From Terriglobales bacterium (lineage in GTDB: Bacteria > Acidobacteriota > Terriglobia > Terriglobales > Acidobacteriaceae): DNA of 64,000 nucleotides. Position numbers and translations under genes: made by a program. Positions within the stretch are counted from its first letter, which is position 1. Each line of letters starts with the position of its first letter. Shown here piece by piece: positions 53,350 through 63,536 of this stretch. Below the pieces are notes generated by a model. That model did no database searches, was not told the DNA's origin, and saw only the letters and a list, made by a program, of their open reading frames with translations. The stretch lies in NCBI GenBank assembly GCA_030038475.1, contig JASHOU010000010.1, forward strand, positions 1-64,000, written 5' to 3'.

Positions 53350-54741
53350 CTACGGTTGCGAGTAAAGCGCACGCTTCAAAAATTCTCCCGCACCCGGCCG
53401 TCCCAGAAACCGATCGCCTTGCACCACCACTCGGCCGCGCGAGAGCACCGCATCCGGCATTCCCGTAACCTCGATTCCTTCGAACATGGAGTAATCGACG
53501 CGCATGTGGTGCGTCTTCGCGCTAATGGTGTGCTTGCGTTTCGGATCAAAAATAACCAGGTCAGCGTCGCTGCCCACCGCAATCGTGCCCTTGCGCGGAT
53601 AGAGCCCAAACAGTTTCGCCGGCGTGGTCGAGACCAATTCCACAAAGCGATTCACGCTGAACCTTCCCGCCGCAACGCCGCCGGAAAAAATCAGGCTCAT
53701 GCGGTGCTCAATCCCCGGTCCGCCGTTTGGAATCTTGGTGAAATCGTCGCGGCCCAGTTCCTTTTGTTCCTTGAAACAGAACGGGCAGTGATCGGTGGAA
53801 ACCACCTGCAAGCGATCGGTCTTCAATCCGTTCCACAATTTCTCCTGATGCCACTTTTCGCGCAGCGGCGGCGTGAAAACATATTTCGCTCCCTCAAAAC
53901 CTGGCGCGTCGAAATTCTCGATTGAAAGATAAAGATATTGCGGGCAGGTCTCCGCATAAACGGGAAGGCCGCGATCGCGCGCCTCGCGCACTTTCTCGAG
54001 CGCGTCGTTGCAACTCAAATGCACGATATAGACCGGCGCTCCGGCCATCTCTGCCAGCGCAATCGCCCGTGAAGTCGCTTCGGCTTCGGCGGTCGTGGGA
54101 CGCGTCAGGGCGTGATACTTCGGCGCTTTCTTCCCTTCCGCCAGAACCTGCTGCACGATTACGTCAATCGCGCCGCCGTTTTCCGCGTGCATGCAGACCA
54201 GGCCGCCATTTTTTGAGGTTGCCCGCAGCGCCTTGAAGATGCTGGCGTCATCGAGCATGAACACGCCCGGATAAGCCATGAATAACTTGAAGCTGGTCAC
54301 GCCGTCGCGCACCAGCGCGTTCATCTCTTCGAGTTGCGCCTCGGCGAGATCGGTGATGATGCAGTGAAACGCGTAGTCGCAAACCGCTTTGCCGGAGGAT
54401 TTCCGCATCCAGGTATCGAAAGCGGTTCGCAGCGTTTGGCCTTTGTACTGGATGGCAAAATCGATCAGAGTCGTCGTCCCGCCGAAAGCCGCGGCGCGTG
54501 TGCCGGTTTCGAAATCATCCGCGCTGGTAGTGCCGCCGAACGGCATATCGAGGTGCGTATGCACGTCGATCCCGCCGGGAAGCACATATTTGCTTGTAGC
54601 ATTGATAACCTTTCCTGCATTCTCGCGCGGCAAACTTTCGCCGATAGCGGAAATCTTTCCCTCAATGATCGCAACGTCGCTCGTATAAGTATCGGTTGCG
54701 GTGACCACTTGACCGTTTGCGATGATCGTGTCAAACCCCAT
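53350..54741 (-). CDS. Dihydropyrimidinase / hydantoinase
   Basis: A 463-residue cyclic amidohydrolase opening dihydropyrimidine or hydantoin rings to N-carbamoyl amino acids. The binuclear zinc site is complete: DVHTHLDMP (His pair), the carboxylated Lys in TSFKLFMAYPG, the His in CMHAENGG and VHLSCNDA, and the Asp in STDHCPF. It ends 25 bases from the convergent ATP-grasp gene. The beta-ureidopropionase-like gene (57532) and NCS1 permease (56020) suggest a shared catabolic route. Confidence 0.93.
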   Translation of the reverse strand: MGFDTIIANGQVVTATDTYTSDVAIIEGKISAIGESLPRENAGKVINATSKYVLPGGIDVHTHLDMPFGGTTSADDFETGTRAAAFGGTTTLIDFAIQYKGQTLRTAFDTWMRKSSGKAVCDYAFHCIITDLAEAQLEEMNALVRDGVTSFKLFMAYPGVFMLDDASIFKALRATSKNGGLVCMHAENGGAIDVIVQQVLAEGKKAPKYHALTRPTTAEAEATSRAIALAEMAGAPVYIVHLSCNDALEKVREARDRGLPVYAETCPQYLYLSIENFDAPGFEGAKYVFTPPLREKWHQEKLWNGLKTDRLQVVSTDHCPFCFKEQKELGRDDFTKIPNGGPGIEHRMSLIFSGGVAAGRFSVNRFVELVSTTPAKLFGLYPRKGTIAVGSDADLVIFDPKRKHTISAKTHHMRVDYSMFEGIEVTGMPDAVLSRGRVVVQGDRFLGRPGAGEFLKRALYSQP

Positions 54742-54817
54742 GATTGCGTCTTCTCCTCGGCAGCGAAGTAGAGATTTTATGCTAAACTCGCCAACCTACG
54801 AGCGTTGATTTGTGAAT

Positions 54818-54847
54818 TGTCATCCCGAGCGAAGCGCGGGATCTGCA
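54818..54847. repeat. 'CHPERSEGS'-type extragenic repeat
   Basis: TGTCATCCCGAGCGAAGCGCGGGATCTGCA upstream of the LLM gene: CATCCCGAGCGAAGC is the core of a repeat common in Acidobacteriota whose spurious translation reads CHPERSEGS. A degenerate copy lies on the other side of the gene at 55943. Confidence 0.8.
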
Positions 54848-54913
54848 GTTCGCGGCAAAATGCAGATGCCCCACTCACTCGTGATGACAAATCCTTTCAA
54901 GTTCGGAGATCAC

Positions 54914-55906
54914 ATGCGCTTCGGCATCACCATCAAACCTGACATGACCATAGACCGGATCGTGGCTCTCACGCGCCAGGCAGAAGCGTCTGGATTTGAG
55001 TATGGCTGGATTTTCGATTCTCATGTGCTGTGGGTTGAACCCTATCCTGTGCTCACACTGATGGCGACGAACACTAAAAGAATGCGGCTTGGCACCTGCG
55101 TCACCAATCCTGCAACGCGCGACATCACGGTTACATCGAGCCTGTTTGCAACGCTGAATCTGATTTCCAATGGGCGTATGCAACTGGGCATCGGACGCGG
55201 CGACAGTTCACGGCGGGTGCTGGGCAAAAAGCCGGTTACCTCAGCCCAGTTGGAAGATGCAATCAAAGCTTTCCGCAATCTCACAGGCGGAAAAGAGACG
55301 GAGTACGAAGGCCTGACTGCGCGCCTCACCTGGGCGACCGGCGGAGTTCCGCCGGTGTGGGTCGCAGGTTATGGGCCGAAAGTGCTGGAGCTTGCCGGCC
55401 GAATCGCCGATGGGGTGATCCTGCAGTTCGCCGATCCCGATTTGATTGCGTGGTGCGTCAGCTTCGTCAGGAAAGGTGCGGAGGCCGCCGGGCGCGACTT
55501 CGGCAAGATTGAAATCATGTCGGCTGCGCCTGTTTGGGTGTCAGACGACATCAAAGTCGGACGCGAGCATGTCCGCTGGTTTCCTGCGCTGGTTTCCAAT
55601 CACGTTGTCGATCTGGTTTCACGCTACAAGCCTGAAGAACTTCCTCCCGCGCTGACTTCTTATATCCGCAATCGCGGAGAGTACGATTACCTTCACCATT
55701 GCGAAGTCGATAGCAGCAATCGTGATTTTGTCTCCGATGAAGTCACCGATCGTTTCTGCTTGCTCGGGCCAGCCGAGGCGCACAAAGAAAAGATACGTGC
55801 GCTCGCGCGAGTTGGAGTTACTCACTTCAACATTTATCTGATGTGTGGCGACGAAGAGGACACACTCGAAAAGTACAAGAAAGAAGTCTTACCGGCCTTT
55901 CACTAG
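54914..55906 (+). CDS. LLM-class oxidoreductase (TIGR03842-like, F420/flavin)
   Basis: A 330-residue luciferase-like TIM barrel. GGAG lies six bases before ATG 54914 (MRFGITIKPDMTIDRIVALT); longer frames run into an extragenic repeat. Segments LGTCVTNPATRDITVTSSLFATLN, MQLGIGRGDSSRR, and PVWVAGYGPKVLELAGRIADGVI fit the putative F420-dependent CPS_4043 family. It sits alone on the plus strand between dihydropyrimidinase and the NCS1 permease. It could supply a redox step in the same catabolic route. Cofactor (F420 or FMN) not provable here. Confidence 0.85.
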   Translation: MRFGITIKPDMTIDRIVALTRQAEASGFEYGWIFDSHVLWVEPYPVLTLMATNTKRMRLGTCVTNPATRDITVTSSLFATLNLISNGRMQLGIGRGDSSRRVLGKKPVTSAQLEDAIKAFRNLTGGKETEYEGLTARLTWATGGVPPVWVAGYGPKVLELAGRIADGVILQFADPDLIAWCVSFVRKGAEAAGRDFGKIEIMSAAPVWVSDDIKVGREHVRWFPALVSNHVVDLVSRYKPEELPPALTSYIRNRGEYDYLHHCEVDSSNRDFVSDEVTDRFCLLGPAEAHKEKIRALARVGVTHFNIYLMCGDEEDTLEKYKKEVLPAFH

Positions 55907-55942
55907 TGTCGCGTCCCTGCGGTTCGCAACATACGCCGAGCG

Positions 55943-55970
55943 GTCATCCTGCGTGAAGCGAAGGAATAAC
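55943..55970. repeat. Degenerate 'CHPERSEGS'-type extragenic repeat
   Basis: GTCATCCTGCGTGAAGCGAAGGAAT matches the GTCATCC-GAGCGAAGCG-GG-AT core of 54818 with substitutions. Together the two bracket the LLM gene. Confidence 0.6.
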
Positions 55971-56019
55971 TACTTGGCCCTGCCAACACTGCACTTTCCG
56001 CTGCATTGACACTGACGAC

Positions 56020-57423
56020 TCAATCCTTACCCTGGAATTGTTGAATCATCAGCGCGTAATAGACCACAAACGAAACCGCAAATCCAACAAACCAAGAGTA
56101 GCTATACAATACTCGCAGCGAAGGAACCACCAATCCCACCAGCGCCGTCGCCGCTCCCAAAACCAGCGCAGCGACCGCCAGCCAGTTGAAACCACGCGAA
56201 TATTCATAGACTCCGCCGCGCAGGTAGAGATCGTCAACCACCAGCACACGCCTGCGGATCACAAAATAATCGCAGATCATTATGCCCGTCACCGGCCCGA
56301 GGAACGCGGCATACCCGCCGAGCCAGCCAAAAATAAATGTTCCGTAGTCGGAAAGCAGTTTCCACGGCATCAGCGCCACTCCCATAAGGCAGGTGATCAC
56401 TCCTCCGCTGCGGAAGCTGATTTTGCGCGGCCAAAGGTTAGAGAAATCGTTGGCGGGTGAAACCACGTTGGCGCCGATGTTGACATTCAGTGTGGCCAGC
56501 AAAATGGCGAGGAGCGAAATGACGACCGCGACAGGAGAATGAAAGTGGCTTAGTAACTGCACCGGGTCCCAGATCGCCGATCCGTAGATGACAACCGTGG
56601 CCGATGTAACGAGGATTCCGATGAGCGAATAGAGCGTCATGGTGGTGGGCAGGGCGAGCGCTTGTCCGATGGCCTGCTGGCGCTGGCTGCGGGCAAAGCG
56701 GGTAAAGTCGGGAATGTTGAGCGAGACAGTCGCCCAGAAGCCGACCGTGCCGTTGAGCGCTGGGATGAGGAATTTTAGAAAATCGGAAAAAGTTACGAAG
56801 CGCGATGGCGCGGCGAGCATGGGCCCGAATCCTCCAGCGGATTTGTACGCCCATGCGAGAAGTAACAGACCGACGCCCAACAGAACTGGCGCGCTGATTC
56901 CCTGGAGGTGCCGAATATACTCGATGCCTTTGAGAATCACGGCGAGGTTGATAAGCCAGAAGGCGAGGAAACAGATGGCCGCGCCGAAAGCAACGTGAGC
57001 CCAGGCTGGAGCGAGCGTTGCGATGAGCGTATTGATGGCTTCGCCGCCAATCCAGGTTTGGATCCCGAACCATCCGCAGGCGACCAGCGCGCGCAGCACC
57101 GCGGCGATGTTCGCGCCGAGCACTCCGAAGCTTGCGCGGGCAAGCACGGGAAACGGAATGCCGTAGCGGGCTCCGGGGTGGGAGTTGAGCAACATGGGAA
57201 TGAGCACGATGGTGTTGCCGAGAAACACGGTGGCGACGGCTTGCTTCCAGTTCATCCCGCCCTGGATCAGGCTGGCGGCAAGCATGTAAGTAAGAATGTT
57301 GACCGACATCGACACCCAGAGCGCAGCGAAACTGTAAGTTCCCCAGGTGCGGCGGTCGGCGGTTGCGGGCGCCAGGTCGCGGTTGTAGAGCGGGCTGGAT
57401 TCAATGCGTGCTGAAGTGGGCAT
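56020..57423 (-). CDS. NCS1-family nucleobase / hydantoin permease
   Basis: A 467-residue transporter with 12 predicted membrane helices. NCS1 marks: TWGTYSFAALWVSMSVNILTYMLAASLI (helix 1), YGIPFPVLARASFGVLGANIAAVLRALVACGWFGIQTWIGGEA (helices 2-3 with the substrate-contact aromatic), and WATVSLNIPDFTRFA (helix 6). Relatives import hydantoins, allantoin, uracil or cytosine with H+ or Na+. Position beside dihydropyrimidinase and ureidopropionase suggests uptake of a pyrimidine or hydantoin. Confidence 0.92.
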   Translation of the reverse strand: MPTSARIESSPLYNRDLAPATADRRTWGTYSFAALWVSMSVNILTYMLAASLIQGGMNWKQAVATVFLGNTIVLIPMLLNSHPGARYGIPFPVLARASFGVLGANIAAVLRALVACGWFGIQTWIGGEAINTLIATLAPAWAHVAFGAAICFLAFWLINLAVILKGIEYIRHLQGISAPVLLGVGLLLLAWAYKSAGGFGPMLAAPSRFVTFSDFLKFLIPALNGTVGFWATVSLNIPDFTRFARSQRQQAIGQALALPTTMTLYSLIGILVTSATVVIYGSAIWDPVQLLSHFHSPVAVVISLLAILLATLNVNIGANVVSPANDFSNLWPRKISFRSGGVITCLMGVALMPWKLLSDYGTFIFGWLGGYAAFLGPVTGIMICDYFVIRRRVLVVDDLYLRGGVYEYSRGFNWLAVAALVLGAATALVGLVVPSLRVLYSYSWFVGFAVSFVVYYALMIQQFQGKD

Positions 57424-57433
57424 TTTTCGTAGA

Positions 57434-57525
57434 GACAGTTGGTAGTCGTCAGTGGTCAGGTTTTAGCCGACTCGATTACACTTACTAAGAACTGATAACT
57501 GAGAACCGGGAACTGAGAACCGGCC
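57434..57525. repeat. Iterated-word island, AACTGA/CAGTT family
   Basis: ACAGTTGGTAGTCGTCAGTGGTCAGG leads, then GAACTGATAACTGAGAACC, GGGAACTGAGAACCGG. Direct GAACTGA words face inverted CAGT-containing words. It fills the 107-base gap between the nitrilase-like gene and the permease gene. Confidence 0.7.
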
Positions 57526-57531
57526 GCTGTT

Positions 57532-58422
57532 TTAGTTCGCCGCTGCGGTTTGCCCCGTTTGCGTTGTTAGTGCCGTATAAGTCTCCGGTCTCCTGTCTCG
57601 ATAGAATTGCCAGATCCTTCTTACTTCCTGGATCATATCCAGGTCGAGATCGGCAACTAACACCTCGTCTTTGTCGCGGCTGGCTTGCGCGATGATCTTG
57701 CCGCGCGGATTGCAGAAGTAACTCTTCCCGTAGAATTCGCCGATGTTCCAGGGTTTTTCGCGGCCAACGCGGTTGATGGCTCCCACAAAGTAGCCGTTGG
57801 CGGCAGCGTGCGCGGGCTGCTCGAGTTCCCACAGATATTCTGACAGACCTGCAACCGTCGCCGAGGGATTGAAAACAATTTCCGCGCCGTTCAATCCGAG
57901 CACGCGTGCGCCCTCCGGAAAATGCCGGTCGTAACAGATGTACACGCCAACGCGCGCATACTTGGTTGCGAACACGGGATAGCCTAAATCGCCGGGCGTG
58001 AAATAAAACTTCTCCCAGAATCCGGGATGCACGTGGGGAATGTGGTGCTTGCGGTATTTGCCGAGATACCTGCCGTCGGCGTCGATAACGGCGGCGGTAT
58101 TGAAGTAGAGTCCGGGCATCTGTTCCTCGTAAACTGGAACCACGATGGCCATGCCATGTTTGGCGGCAATTTTCTGCATGAGCTGAGTGCTCGGGCCATC
58201 GGGGACGCGCTCGGTGAGGTCATACCAGCGAGCGTCCTGCTCGGCGCAGAAATATGGGCCGTAGAAAAGCTCCTGCAGGCAGAGGATTTTGACTTTCTTC
58301 TTTGCCGCTTGCTCGATCAGCTTGAGGTGCTTTTCGATCATGGCTTTTTTCACTTGCGGCAGCGAGCGGCTATTGAGCGCATTGCTGGCTTGGATCAGGC
58401 CACAGCGAACAGTGCGTGACAT
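57532..58422 (-). CDS. Nitrilase-superfamily amidohydrolase, beta-ureidopropionase-like
   Basis: A 296-residue carbon-nitrogen hydrolase. The catalytic Glu-Lys-Cys triad is visible in CLQELFYG, LGKYRKHHIPH and GVYICYDRHFPEG. YGPYFCAEQDARWYDLTE and SEYLWELEQPAHAAANGYFVGAINRVG are typical of beta-ureidopropionase and N-carbamoyl-beta-alanine amidohydrolases. GGGAGG precedes ATG 58422. It would complete the path started by dihydropyrimidinase, giving beta-alanine, CO2 and ammonia. Confidence 0.9.
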   Translation of the reverse strand: MSRTVRCGLIQASNALNSRSLPQVKKAMIEKHLKLIEQAAKKKVKILCLQELFYGPYFCAEQDARWYDLTERVPDGPSTQLMQKIAAKHGMAIVVPVYEEQMPGLYFNTAAVIDADGRYLGKYRKHHIPHVHPGFWEKFYFTPGDLGYPVFATKYARVGVYICYDRHFPEGARVLGLNGAEIVFNPSATVAGLSEYLWELEQPAHAAANGYFVGAINRVGREKPWNIGEFYGKSYFCNPRGKIIAQASRDKDEVLVADLDLDMIQEVRRIWQFYRDRRPETYTALTTQTGQTAAAN

Positions 58423-58902
58423 GGCAACACACCTCCCTGGCGTCAAACCTGCGAAAGACGCCAATATAGCAGACCTTTGTTAGGGGCAAACTTCTAATGA
58501 GCGGGCTGAACAACCAGCGCAAGCATGCGCGCCTCTTCTGGCGTGCGCGCCGCGTGTTCCCATTTTCCTTTTTCCCGGTCGGCCATTATAATCGGCGTTC
58601 GCTCTTAATCCTGTGGGATGGTTGGTGCAAGGCACCCTTTTGACCATGAGGACGCATCATTCCAGAGCGGGGCTGTTTCCGCTCCGATTCTCGTGGCAAT
58701 TCAAGGTCCCGAAGATGCGCTCAAGGTGAGCAGTAATGCATTGAAGTTGTTCCTGCAAGCGGCTTTTGCGCAGCGAAGATCTTGACTTCGGCCAGTGAGG
58801 GATCGGGGCAAGCCGCAGCGAGCTGTCTTTTAACGCTTTACGTTTTTCAACCATCAGATTTTTGAACCAGGAGTCGCATTCTTTGGAGGCGCTACAAGGA
58901 AC
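58423..58902. other. Intergenic region, no supported gene
   Basis: 480 bases between divergent genes. A 65-codon frame (58657-58854, minus) is basic and low in complexity, with no recognisable homology or ribosome site. GGAGG and AAGGAAC near 58885-58902 serve the downstream gene. Confidence 0.4.
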
Positions 58903-59871
58903 ATGAAAAAACTTGTCCGTTTCGCTCTGGCAGCTTTCTTTCTTCTAGGCATCGCCGCCGCGCAGAACCTTCCCGAAGTCGATATCTTCGGCGGCTACTC
59001 CTATTACAGCTTTTACATGCCGGCGAATCCGAGCGCCGCGACCGTTTCCCAGCGCCTCGCACTCAACGGATGGGATTTCTCCCTCGCCTTGCTCCGTTGG
59101 CATCACCTTTCTGCTGAAGCCGATCTCAGCGGCCACACTCTCGGCGACTGCGTCAGCACAACCTTCAGCTGCAGCAATCTCTCCTACATGTTCGGCCCGC
59201 GTTATAACTTTCGCGATAATCCCGCCAACAAGATCACAGGCTTTTTCCACGTTCTCGCCGGCGGAGACCACGCCACGCTTGCCTACAACGGCAGTTCCCT
59301 CACCGATAACTCGGTCGCCGTTGCGGCCGGCGCCGCCGTCGACTATTGGCTGTTTCACCATATCGGAATTCAGCTCGGGCCGGTCGATTACGTCTACACC
59401 CGTCACCTCAGCGACTTCGACCTGCCCAGCCAGAACAACTTCCGCGCCGCTGCTGGAGTCATGTTCCGCTTCGGCGGCGCATACTCGGCTGAATCCGCGC
59501 CCAAGGTCAAGCGAACTTCCGCTTCCGTTTCCGCTCCGGAAGAACCTCCCGCGCGCGGCGCTGCCCGACAGCCTGCCGCTCAGCCCGCACCGACTTTCAC
59601 CTCTTCGCGTGGCATGACCATCGCGCAGCTTGGCGTGGCCGTTGTGCCGCAGGAGTTTGACGGCGCGAAGATTGTCGACATGGAGCCTGGAGGAGTCGGC
59701 GAAATGTCTTCCATGAAGGTCGGCGATCTCATCAAGTCCGTCGATGGCAAACCCGTTCGCACACCGATGGAATTACTCGCCGAACTCTCCGACAAAACCG
59801 GGAAAGTTCGCATCGGCATCCAGCGCGGCGACTTCACGACCGAGACCTTGATCCTGATCGGGCCGCACTGA
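58903..59871 (+). CDS. Outer-membrane beta-barrel fused to a PDZ domain
   Basis: A 322-residue exported protein. After a signal peptide (MKKLVRFALAAFFLLGIAAAQ) a small OmpA/OmpW-like barrel runs to about residue 195 (VDIFGGYSYYSFYMPANPSA; YMFGPRYNFRD; YWLFHHIGIQLGPVDYVYTRH; FRAAAGVMFRFGG). A Pro/Ala linker (about 205-235) leads to a C-terminal PDZ domain (LGVAVVPQEFDGAKIVDMEP; KVGDLIKSVDGKPVRTPMELLAEL). A barrel with a PDZ tail suggests a periplasmic or surface docking site for peptides or protease partners. Function inferred only from fold. Confidence 0.8.
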   Translation: MKKLVRFALAAFFLLGIAAAQNLPEVDIFGGYSYYSFYMPANPSAATVSQRLALNGWDFSLALLRWHHLSAEADLSGHTLGDCVSTTFSCSNLSYMFGPRYNFRDNPANKITGFFHVLAGGDHATLAYNGSSLTDNSVAVAAGAAVDYWLFHHIGIQLGPVDYVYTRHLSDFDLPSQNNFRAAAGVMFRFGGAYSAESAPKVKRTSASVSAPEEPPARGAARQPAAQPAPTFTSSRGMTIAQLGVAVVPQEFDGAKIVDMEPGGVGEMSSMKVGDLIKSVDGKPVRTPMELLAELSDKTGKVRIGIQRGDFTTETLILIGPH

Positions 59872-59878
59872 GGAAAGC

Positions 59879-60005
59879 AGGTCTCAGGTCTTAGGAAAAC
59901 CGGTAATCAAAGTGTGTGAAGAAATCCCGTATCGCAGCGAGCGCTGACGCGACTTTTTCCTGAGACCTGAATCCGAAGACCTGAGATCTAATACCTGAGA
60001 CCTGG
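59879..60005. repeat. Iterated-word island, AGGTCTCAG family (second locus)
   Basis: AGGTCTCAGGTCTTAGGAAAACCGG at the left, then inverted CCTGAGACCTGA (59959), GACCTGAGATCT (59978) and ACCTGAGACCTGG (59993). The ends can pair around a central stem. The words and GAAAACCGG match 26324-26400 in the atp operon. It abuts the tRNA gene. Confidence 0.85.
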
Positions 60006-60012
60006 TTTTTTC

Positions 60013-60089
60013 TGGCGCGCCCGGAGAGATTCGAACTCCCGACCTACAGCTCCGGAGGCTGCCGCTCTATCCAGCTGAGCTACGGGCGC
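60013..60089 (-). tRNA. tRNA-Arg (anticodon CCG)
   Basis: A complete 77-base cloverleaf on the minus strand: acceptor GCGCCCG/CGGGCGC, D-arm AGCTCAGCTGGATAGAGC, anticodon stem GCAGC with loop CTCCGGA (anticodon CCG), T-arm GGGAGTTCGAATCTCTC, discriminator G and encoded CCA. It decodes CGG arginine codons. Confidence 0.95.
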
Positions 60090-60205
60090 GCTGCGGACGT
60101 ATTGAGTTTACCATTGCGATAACCCTTGCGCCCACAGCGTTCACCGATCATTTCGATTCGCGCACGCGGAAACCGCCCGTTGCGAACGTTATCGCGTGAG
60201 GCCTG

Positions 60206-60610
60206 TTATTGTGCTGCAATTTCTACGTGTTTGCTCGCGTCCGCGACGAACGTCTGTTTTACGCTCGACCACGGTGCAGCGCGGCCAGAATGTTCCTCAG
60301 GCCAGAATTCGACTAGAACATTCCGTCCACCGTTTTGCAGAAACACCAGGCTGCGGTGATGCGGCTTTACCGGCGATTCGACTGCATTGGTGATCATTGA
60401 TACAGAGAACTTGTCGTTCTCATTGGAGATGCGCCACGCCTTTTGCGTATCTTTCCACACCGGCACAACCATGTAATGTCCGGCTGGCAGAAGCTTGCCC
60501 GCAGCGATGAAATCGAACGGAATGTTCACCCGCATTGGCGCCTGGGCTACAGCCGGCAGACAGGCCGCAACCACCAGAAGCAAAAACAAACTGACTTTCC
60601 AGAGCCTCAT
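60206..60610 (-). CDS. Small secreted conserved hypothetical protein
   Basis: A 134-residue protein with signal peptide (MRLWKVSLFLLLVVAACLPAVAQA). GGAGG lies seven bases before ATG 60610. The mature part (MRVNIPFDFIAAGKLLPAGHY; RSLVFLQNGGRNVLVEFWPEEHSG) fits a small beta-rich family common in Acidobacteriota, with an IPFDF-LP-G-Y signature. No function known. Single gene. Confidence 0.75.
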   Translation of the reverse strand: MRLWKVSLFLLLVVAACLPAVAQAPMRVNIPFDFIAAGKLLPAGHYMVVPVWKDTQKAWRISNENDKFSVSMITNAVESPVKPHHRSLVFLQNGGRNVLVEFWPEEHSGRAAPWSSVKQTFVADASKHVEIAAQ

Positions 60611-60888
60611 ACACACTCCTCCCCCAAAGGTGCTAGTACTTATGTCCCCGGGAGGTTGACTTATATTGCGTCCCGGTACGACCTTTCAGGCGAGATAGTA
60701 TGGAATAACAAGGCGGCTCGCCAGATTACGTTAGACGAGCGTCGCCAGGTTACCTTCGGGATCGAGTTATCTGGAGAATCGGCCTCGGCTTCCCCGCTAA
60801 CTGCTCAGTAGCTGCTGGCTTTCCGGAATCTTCCTTATGATACTGGATAAGTAACCCACTGTGAAGATCAACTGTACTAAGAGCAGAT

Positions 60889-61587
60889 CTAACCTGTAAA
60901 CTCCAATCTGCGTATGCCGGCTCGAGCGGCCAATTCCTGAATCGCGCGCGGCGGGATCGAATCCTCGTATGCTCCTCTCCATTTGAGCGTCCAACCAAAG
61001 ACTTTGCTCTCCGACGGCAATCCCTCATAGCTAAAAGAAGGGTCCGTGAGGGAAATACCGGCGCGCGTCAGCAGCGATGCAATTTCCTCCTGGTTCATTC
61101 CGTCTGCGGGAACGCTGATCCTTAGCGTTGCCGTGTGTTGTCTTTGAATGTGAAGCTCAATCCTTTTCAGTCCTGCGAGTATTGCAAAGCCGAGGGCAAA
61201 TGCCGCCAGGCCGAGTCCGATTTGTCCGCCGCCATAGCACAGTCCCATGACGGTGACGAACCACAGGGTCGCGGCGGTCGTCACTCCCAGCGCGAGCTCT
61301 CCGCGCCTCAGGATCGCACCCGCGCCGATGAAGCCGATGCCGGAAAGAATTCCGAGCGGGAGCCGCATGACGTCCATGGTGACAAACGAATCGGCCGGCT
61401 TGCCATTCGAATTGATCAGCCAATTCGCCTGGAGCATGGCGAAACACGCGGCAAGGCCGACGAGGAGATTGGTGCGCAGGCCAGCGCTGTGGCCGCGTTC
61501 GTCGCGGTCGAAACCGATGACTCCGGCCGAGAGAGCGGCGAGGAACAAACGCAAAGCTATATCGTGCCAGGTGAGAATTGTGGGCAT
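60889..61587 (-). CDS. MgtC/SapB-family membrane protein
   Basis: A 232-residue protein. Five membrane helices with the MgtC signature: LAALSAGVIGFDRDERGHSAGLRTNLLVGLAA, LPLGILSGIGFIGAGAILRRG and GVTTAATLWFVTVMGLCYGGG (residues about 10-140). The soluble C-terminal domain (about 145-232) has the ACT-like fold of the family. MgtC proteins modulate membrane ATPases and support growth in low Mg2+ or in macrophages; the role in free-living bacteria is less clear. Start ATG 61587. Confidence 0.92.
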   Translation of the reverse strand: MPTILTWHDIALRLFLAALSAGVIGFDRDERGHSAGLRTNLLVGLAACFAMLQANWLINSNGKPADSFVTMDVMRLPLGILSGIGFIGAGAILRRGELALGVTTAATLWFVTVMGLCYGGGQIGLGLAAFALGFAILAGLKRIELHIQRQHTATLRISVPADGMNQEEIASLLTRAGISLTDPSFSYEGLPSESKVFGWTLKWRGAYEDSIPPRAIQELAARAGIRRLEFTG

Positions 61588-61709
61588 AGGTTCACGTTGT
61601 CAATCGCGCGGGACCAAGAGCATCTTTGCCCGTTTTGAGCTGAGCCGCTCTTGAACCCGGAAACCACGAGCAACGTTATACACCCGCGACCGTTTCCGGC
61701 GCACTGAAT

Positions 61710-63536
<1,827 letters not shown>

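Noticed and set aside
54812-54913. Longer N-terminus for the LLM protein
   Set aside because: The upstream in-frame sequence is the CHPERSEGS-type extragenic repeat, and the good ribosome site is at ATG 54914.
58657-58854. 65-codon minus-strand frame
   Set aside because: No homology, ribosome site or context to support it.
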